Assembly (NCBI GenBank): GCA_040506775.1
Contig: JBEVWC010000020.1
Location: 62,001 to 126,000 of the forward strand
DNA length: 64,000 nucleotides
DNA from: Thiodiazotropha sp040506775
GTDB lineage: Bacteria > Pseudomonadota > Gammaproteobacteria > Chromatiales > Chromatiaceae
Reading direction: 5' to 3'
The first letter of the stretch is position 1, and every line of letters starts with the position of its first letter. This document shows positions 60,969 through 64,000 of this stretch, piece by piece. Position numbers and translations under genes: made by a program. The notes below the pieces were generated by a model. It did not search any database. It was not told where the DNA came from and saw only the letters and a program-made list of their open reading frames with translations.

Positions 60969-62171
60969 ATGACCAACCCAGCCCTGCTCGGTCAGTTGAC
61001 CGACCTGCACGAGATGCAGCGGGACCTACTCGCATCACGGGAAGCCCCGCTTTGCTCCCTCAGGCCCAATTCCAGGCTTGCCAGCCTGAACTGGTACTAC
61101 GGGCGAGGCGTCTATCTGGAACTGCTCTGGCTGCGGGAGCATCTCAATAACGACGATGATCTGAGCCGACGGGTCCGACACCTGTTCACAGTGGGAGGAC
61201 TGAGCCTCGAGGAGCAATGCGCACAGTTGCCGGACCGGGACCACCTGATTCACTGGGCGACCGAGGTTCGTGACGAACATATCCGACTGCTAGCAACCCC
61301 TGGCGCACTTCCCGCGGAACATCCCTGGATGGTCGAGGACCGGCTGGCCTGGTATCTGCTGCAGGAACAGGCGAAGCTGTACGAGAACATGCTGCTCGTT
61401 CTTTACCAGTTCCGTTTACAGGAGGCTTCTGCTCATTACCGTTGCGAGGAACCCCTGCAAGCGGCTCAACCCGAGTGGGAAACCCGGGAAATCTCTCAGG
61501 GACACTACCGCATCGGGGGACGTGACGAACCCAGGGCATACGACAACGAAAGCCCCCCCCAGGCGGTAGAGCTGAGCAGCTTCCGCATTGCACTGAACCC
61601 GGTTTCCAATGCCCAGTATCTGGAATTCATGCAACAGGGGGGTTATCAGGATGAGAGCCTGTGGAGCGATGCCGGTCGGGACTGGTTGCATGATCATCGG
61701 GACAACCACCCGGAGTACTGGCGTCAGGACCCTATGGGCAACTGGTATGAAATTGCCCTCAACGGCTCCACACCCCTGCCCCCCGAAGAGGCCGTTACCG
61801 GTGTCAATCTGTACGAGGCTGAGGCTTTCGCCGCCTGGGCCAGCCGCCAATCCGAAGCCACCGAAGGGGCGATTCTGCAGCATGAATACCAGTGGGAGGT
61901 TGCAGCCCGAAGCGGAGTCCTGACACGCTCAGGAAGGGCCTGGGAGTGGTGCGGCAATCCCCTCCACGCCTACCCGGAATTTACCCCATTTCCCGACAAC
62001 ACGGTTTCCCAGGACGCATTCGAGTCACCCCATCAAACCCTCAAAGGGGGCAGCCTGCACACCCCCAAGGTGTTGAGACGAGCCAGTTTTCGCCACTGGG
62101 CGGAACCGGAGGCGCATCATAACCTGGCCGGAATTCGACTGGTATTCCCCCCAAAACACAGCTGGACCTGA
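60969..62171 (+). CDS. EgtB/SUMF1-like protein lacking the iron-binding histidines
   Basis: The 400-residue protein has a DinB-like helical N-domain (about 1-165) and a C-terminal formylglycine-generating-enzyme/EgtB fold (about 170-395, FRIALNPVSNAQYLEFM, EYQWEVAAR, GRAWEWCGN, LKGGSLHTP and the final AGIRLVFPP). That is the EgtB/OvoA layout. EgtB iron ligands come from a WxxGH motif and an HxxxHxE motif; here the matching segments read NWYYGR and QEQAKLYE, with no histidines. It may therefore be inactive as a sulfoxide synthase or have a new role. It lies 250 bases after the TusE-like gene. Confidence 0.8.
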   Translation: MTNPALLGQLTDLHEMQRDLLASREAPLCSLRPNSRLASLNWYYGRGVYLELLWLREHLNNDDDLSRRVRHLFTVGGLSLEEQCAQLPDRDHLIHWATEVRDEHIRLLATPGALPAEHPWMVEDRLAWYLLQEQAKLYENMLLVLYQFRLQEASAHYRCEEPLQAAQPEWETREISQGHYRIGGRDEPRAYDNESPPQAVELSSFRIALNPVSNAQYLEFMQQGGYQDESLWSDAGRDWLHDHRDNHPEYWRQDPMGNWYEIALNGSTPLPPEEAVTGVNLYEAEAFAAWASRQSEATEGAILQHEYQWEVAARSGVLTRSGRAWEWCGNPLHAYPEFTPFPDNTVSQDAFESPHQTLKGGSLHTPKVLRRASFRHWAEPEAHHNLAGIRLVFPPKHSWT

Positions 62172-62231
62172 GGCCCCGGGAACGGGGTTCACCAATTGTG
62201 TGAGCGGGTACCGTTCCGCGAACGAAAGCAT

Positions 62232-62258
62232 TAAAGATTTGCCTGTGTCGGCCAACAA
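62232..62258 (+). promoter_or_regulatory. Candidate sigma-28 (FliA) promoter
   Basis: TAAA (62232-62235), then exactly 15 bases, then GCCAACAA (62251-62258). This matches TAAA-N15-GCCGATAA at 10 of 12 positions, 39 bases before the next ATG. Confidence 0.6.
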
Positions 62259-62297
62259 ACCGGTTAGAGAGACTCTAAACGGAACAGGCTGGAATTC

Positions 62298-62534
62298 ATG
62301 GGCATCAACTCGATCACAGGACCGGCGCTGCAGGGGATCCAGAAAGGACTCCAGGGCATGCGGCGCGTGGCATCTGAGATCGCCAGTGCCCAGCAGGTGC
62401 AACAATCCAATCCCAAGGACCTTTCCCGCTCGATGGTGGAGATGAAGCAACAGGCGAATCTGATCAAGGCACAGGTGAAGACCCTTAAGACCGCCGATGA
62501 TGTGCTGGGCACCCTCTTCGACGAACGGGCTTGA
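62298..62534 (+). CDS. Small protein, possibly flagellum- or surface-associated
   Basis: The 78-residue protein starts MGINSITGPALQGIQKGLQGM, a pattern like the N-termini of flagellar rod and hook proteins (asparagine-serine then an ALxGI helix). It ends in an amphipathic helix (LIKAQVKTLKTADDVLGTLF) like their C-termini. The candidate sigma-28 promoter in front supports a flagellar or motility link. It lacks a signal peptide and membrane helix. I do not recognise a named family. Confidence 0.65.
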   Translation: MGINSITGPALQGIQKGLQGMRRVASEIASAQQVQQSNPKDLSRSMVEMKQQANLIKAQVKTLKTADDVLGTLFDERA

Positions 62535-62585
62535 GGCGAACCCAGTATCGGGCTCAAGAGCAGAGTCCTATTTCAGACTCGCCAC

Positions 62586-63425
62586 TCAATAATCGAAAAG
62601 CATCGACAGATCGACGGCACGGACATCCTTGGTCAGCGCTCCCACCGAGATATCATCCACCCCGGTTTCCGCAATACCCCGAATCGTATCAAGCGTGATC
62701 CCGCCAGAGGCCTCAAGCCGGGAGCGACCGGTGTTGATTACGACCGCCTCGCGAAGCTGACCCAGATCCAGGTTATCGAGCAGGACCCGAGTCGCGCCGG
62801 CCTGTAATGCCTCGCGTAACTCTTCCAGGGACTCCACTTCGATTTCAACAGCCGTGCCTTCAGGTACTTGAGCAAAGGCCCGCTGCAGGGCCGCCGTGAT
62901 GGAACCCGCGGCGCGTATGTGATTTTCCTTGATCAGCACCGCATCGAACAAACCAATACGGTGGTTATGGCAGCCGCCACAGGTTACGGCATACTTCTGC
63001 TGCAGTCTCAGACCGGGGACGGTTTTACGGGTATCGAGAATACGCGCCGAAGTACCCGCCACCGCATCCGCATATCGCCGCGCCAGGGTCGCCGTTCCGG
63101 ACAGGGTCTGCAGGTAGTTCAACGCCGTGCGTTCACCACTGAGTAACGACCGTGCCCGCCCCTCCAGGCGGCACACCCGCTGACCGGCATCGAGCCGATC
63201 GCCATCACCGGCCTCCCATGTCAGGACCACCCCGGGATCGAGTTGACGATAGACCTCCTCGACCCAGGCGATACCGCAAAGAACGGCTGCCTCACGGCAT
63301 AGAATGGTGCCGCGAATCCGGGTTTCCGCATCCAGCAGGTCAGCGGTCAGATCTCCTGGACCGAGATCCTCGATCAGTGCCTGACTCACCTGTTGGCTGA
63401 TGAGATGGCGTGGCGGAAGCTTCAT
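62586..63425 (-). CDS. nadC: Nicotinate-nucleotide pyrophosphorylase (carboxylating)
   Basis: The 279-residue enzyme converts quinolinate and PRPP to nicotinate mononucleotide. Features are the N-terminal domain with EDLGPGDLTADLL, the catalytic segments LDTRKTVPGLR and NHRIGLFDAVLIKENHI, and EASGGITLDTI. It is convergent with the small gene and two bases downstream of the FKBP gene, so the two share a transcript. Confidence 0.96.
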   Translation of the reverse strand: MKLPPRHLISQQVSQALIEDLGPGDLTADLLDAETRIRGTILCREAAVLCGIAWVEEVYRQLDPGVVLTWEAGDGDRLDAGQRVCRLEGRARSLLSGERTALNYLQTLSGTATLARRYADAVAGTSARILDTRKTVPGLRLQQKYAVTCGGCHNHRIGLFDAVLIKENHIRAAGSITAALQRAFAQVPEGTAVEIEVESLEELREALQAGATRVLLDNLDLGQLREAVVINTGRSRLEASGGITLDTIRGIAETGVDDISVGALTKDVRAVDLSMLFDY

Positions 63426-63427
63426 GA

Positions 63428-63772
63428 TCAGGCAATCGCGAGCAGTTCCACATCGAACACCAGCGTTGCATTCGGCGGAATCACGCCACCCGCACCTCGA
63501 GCGCCGTAGCCCAACTGGGGCGGGATGGTCAGACGACGCTTACCGCCAATCTTCATACCCGCGACCCCTTCATCCCAGCCACGGATGACCATGCCTTTGC
63601 CCAGGGTGAACTCGAAAGGCTGATTGCGATCCACGGAGGAGTCAAATTTGTCACCTTCCAGCAACCAGCCGGTGTAGTGCACGGATACCTTGTGACCCGC
63701 TGCCGCCGTATCACCCTCGCCCTGGGTCAGGTCTTCGATCTTCAATCCGGAATCGGTAATCATTTCACTCAT
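63428..63772 (-). CDS. FKBP-type peptidyl-prolyl isomerase
   Basis: This 114-residue single-domain protein is a minimal FKBP: KVSVHYTGWLLEGDKFDSS, FEFTLGKGMVIRGWDEGVAGMKIG, RLTIPPQLGYGARGAGGVIP and a terminal LVFDVELL. It lacks a signal peptide, so it acts in the cytoplasm in protein folding. It directly precedes nadC. Confidence 0.95.
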   Translation of the reverse strand: MSEMITDSGLKIEDLTQGEGDTAAAGHKVSVHYTGWLLEGDKFDSSVDRNQPFEFTLGKGMVIRGWDEGVAGMKIGGKRRLTIPPQLGYGARGAGGVIPPNATLVFDVELLAIA

Positions 63773-63931
63773 GCTTCACTCTCTGGTTTTTTATCACTGA
63801 TGGATCATGCGGCGCAGTGAGAGGACACCCTCAGCCAGCCTTTATCCGAATACTTGTAACACGCCTGACCGGAGAACGCCACGCCGCCATCGACCCCCAA
63901 CAGACAAACAGTCAATTGTTAATCGCCTCGC

Positions 63932-64000
63932 TCAAAAGGGGAACATCCCGTCTCCCACCCGAACCGGCACCGGGCGCTTACCGGGATCATCACCCGGGCC
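63932..64000 (-). CDS. Possible 3' end of a further minus-strand gene
   Basis: A minus-strand frame entering from the right edge reads 22 codons, ending VGDGMFPF before a TGA at 63934-63932. High GC and arginine/proline content fit a real C-terminus but do not prove it. No family can be named from so little. Confidence 0.3.
   Translation of the reverse strand, partial: GPGDDPGKRPVPVRVGDGMFPF

Overview
The window comes from a GC-rich gammaproteobacterium, probably an environmental, possibly sulfur-oxidising member of the Chromatiales/Sedimenticolaceae type. The evidence is the pilSR-pilA-pilBCD-coaE order, E. coli-like ClpB, PurKE, RluD-PgeF and YbhGFSR-type genes, several c-di-GMP proteins, a TusE/DsrC-family protein, and GTAGCCCGGGTG- and TTCCCACGC-type palindromic repeats between genes. 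The lineage is an inference; no rRNA or tRNA gene was seen.

Layout. 1-12 kb is a signalling region. It holds a truncated Cache-PAS-GGDEF protein, DNA polymerase IV, a MipA-type outer membrane protein, a LysE-type exporter and a six-helix diguanylate cyclase. Next comes a GluR0-like ligand-gated K+ channel, divergent from a small membrane protein, a solute-binding-protein/GGDEF fusion and a c-heme-sensor GGDEF-EAL protein. 12-17 kb is a drug/envelope ABC exporter of the YbhGFSR type. 17-25 kb is accessory: a repeat block, a DUF4382 lipoprotein, a DedA protein overlapping a GT-B/GT2 fusion glycosyltransferase, a PqaA-like secreted hydrolase and an EamA transporter. 25-33 kb is a codirectional minus-strand housekeeping cluster, read rluD-pgeF-gcvR-def-plsC-ugd-tex, with bamD divergent from rluD. 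34-36 kb carries nadE followed by glnB.

36-45 kb is the type IV pilus locus: a PP0621-family protein, pilS, pilR, pilA (with an evident sigma-54 promoter and a strong terminator), pilB, pilC, pilD and coaE. clpB follows, convergent, with a good sigma-32 promoter. 48-52 kb reads ilvD, a small lipoprotein, purK and purE on the minus strand. 52-57.4 kb is a response regulator / FecR-LysM protein / CHASE2 histidine kinase set. 57.5-64 kb holds an OmpA-like protein with calcium-type repeats, an MscS channel, a HugZ-like split-barrel protein, a single-cysteine TusE-like protein, an EgtB-like protein lacking its iron histidines, a small protein behind a sigma-28-like promoter, nadC, an FKBP isomerase and the possible 3' end of one more gene.

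How it fits together. At least four proteins make or break c-di-GMP, each with a different sensory front end (Cache/PAS, membrane, solute-binding, heme). They sit in the same window as a pilus whose PilB starts with a GspE/MshEN-type domain, so a link between small-molecule sensing and surface behaviour is plausible. The most unusual local module is 5.1-12 kb, where a ligand-gated channel and two extracellular-sensing c-di-GMP proteins surround one divergent promoter region. No CRISPR array, prophage, IS element or complete defence system was found.
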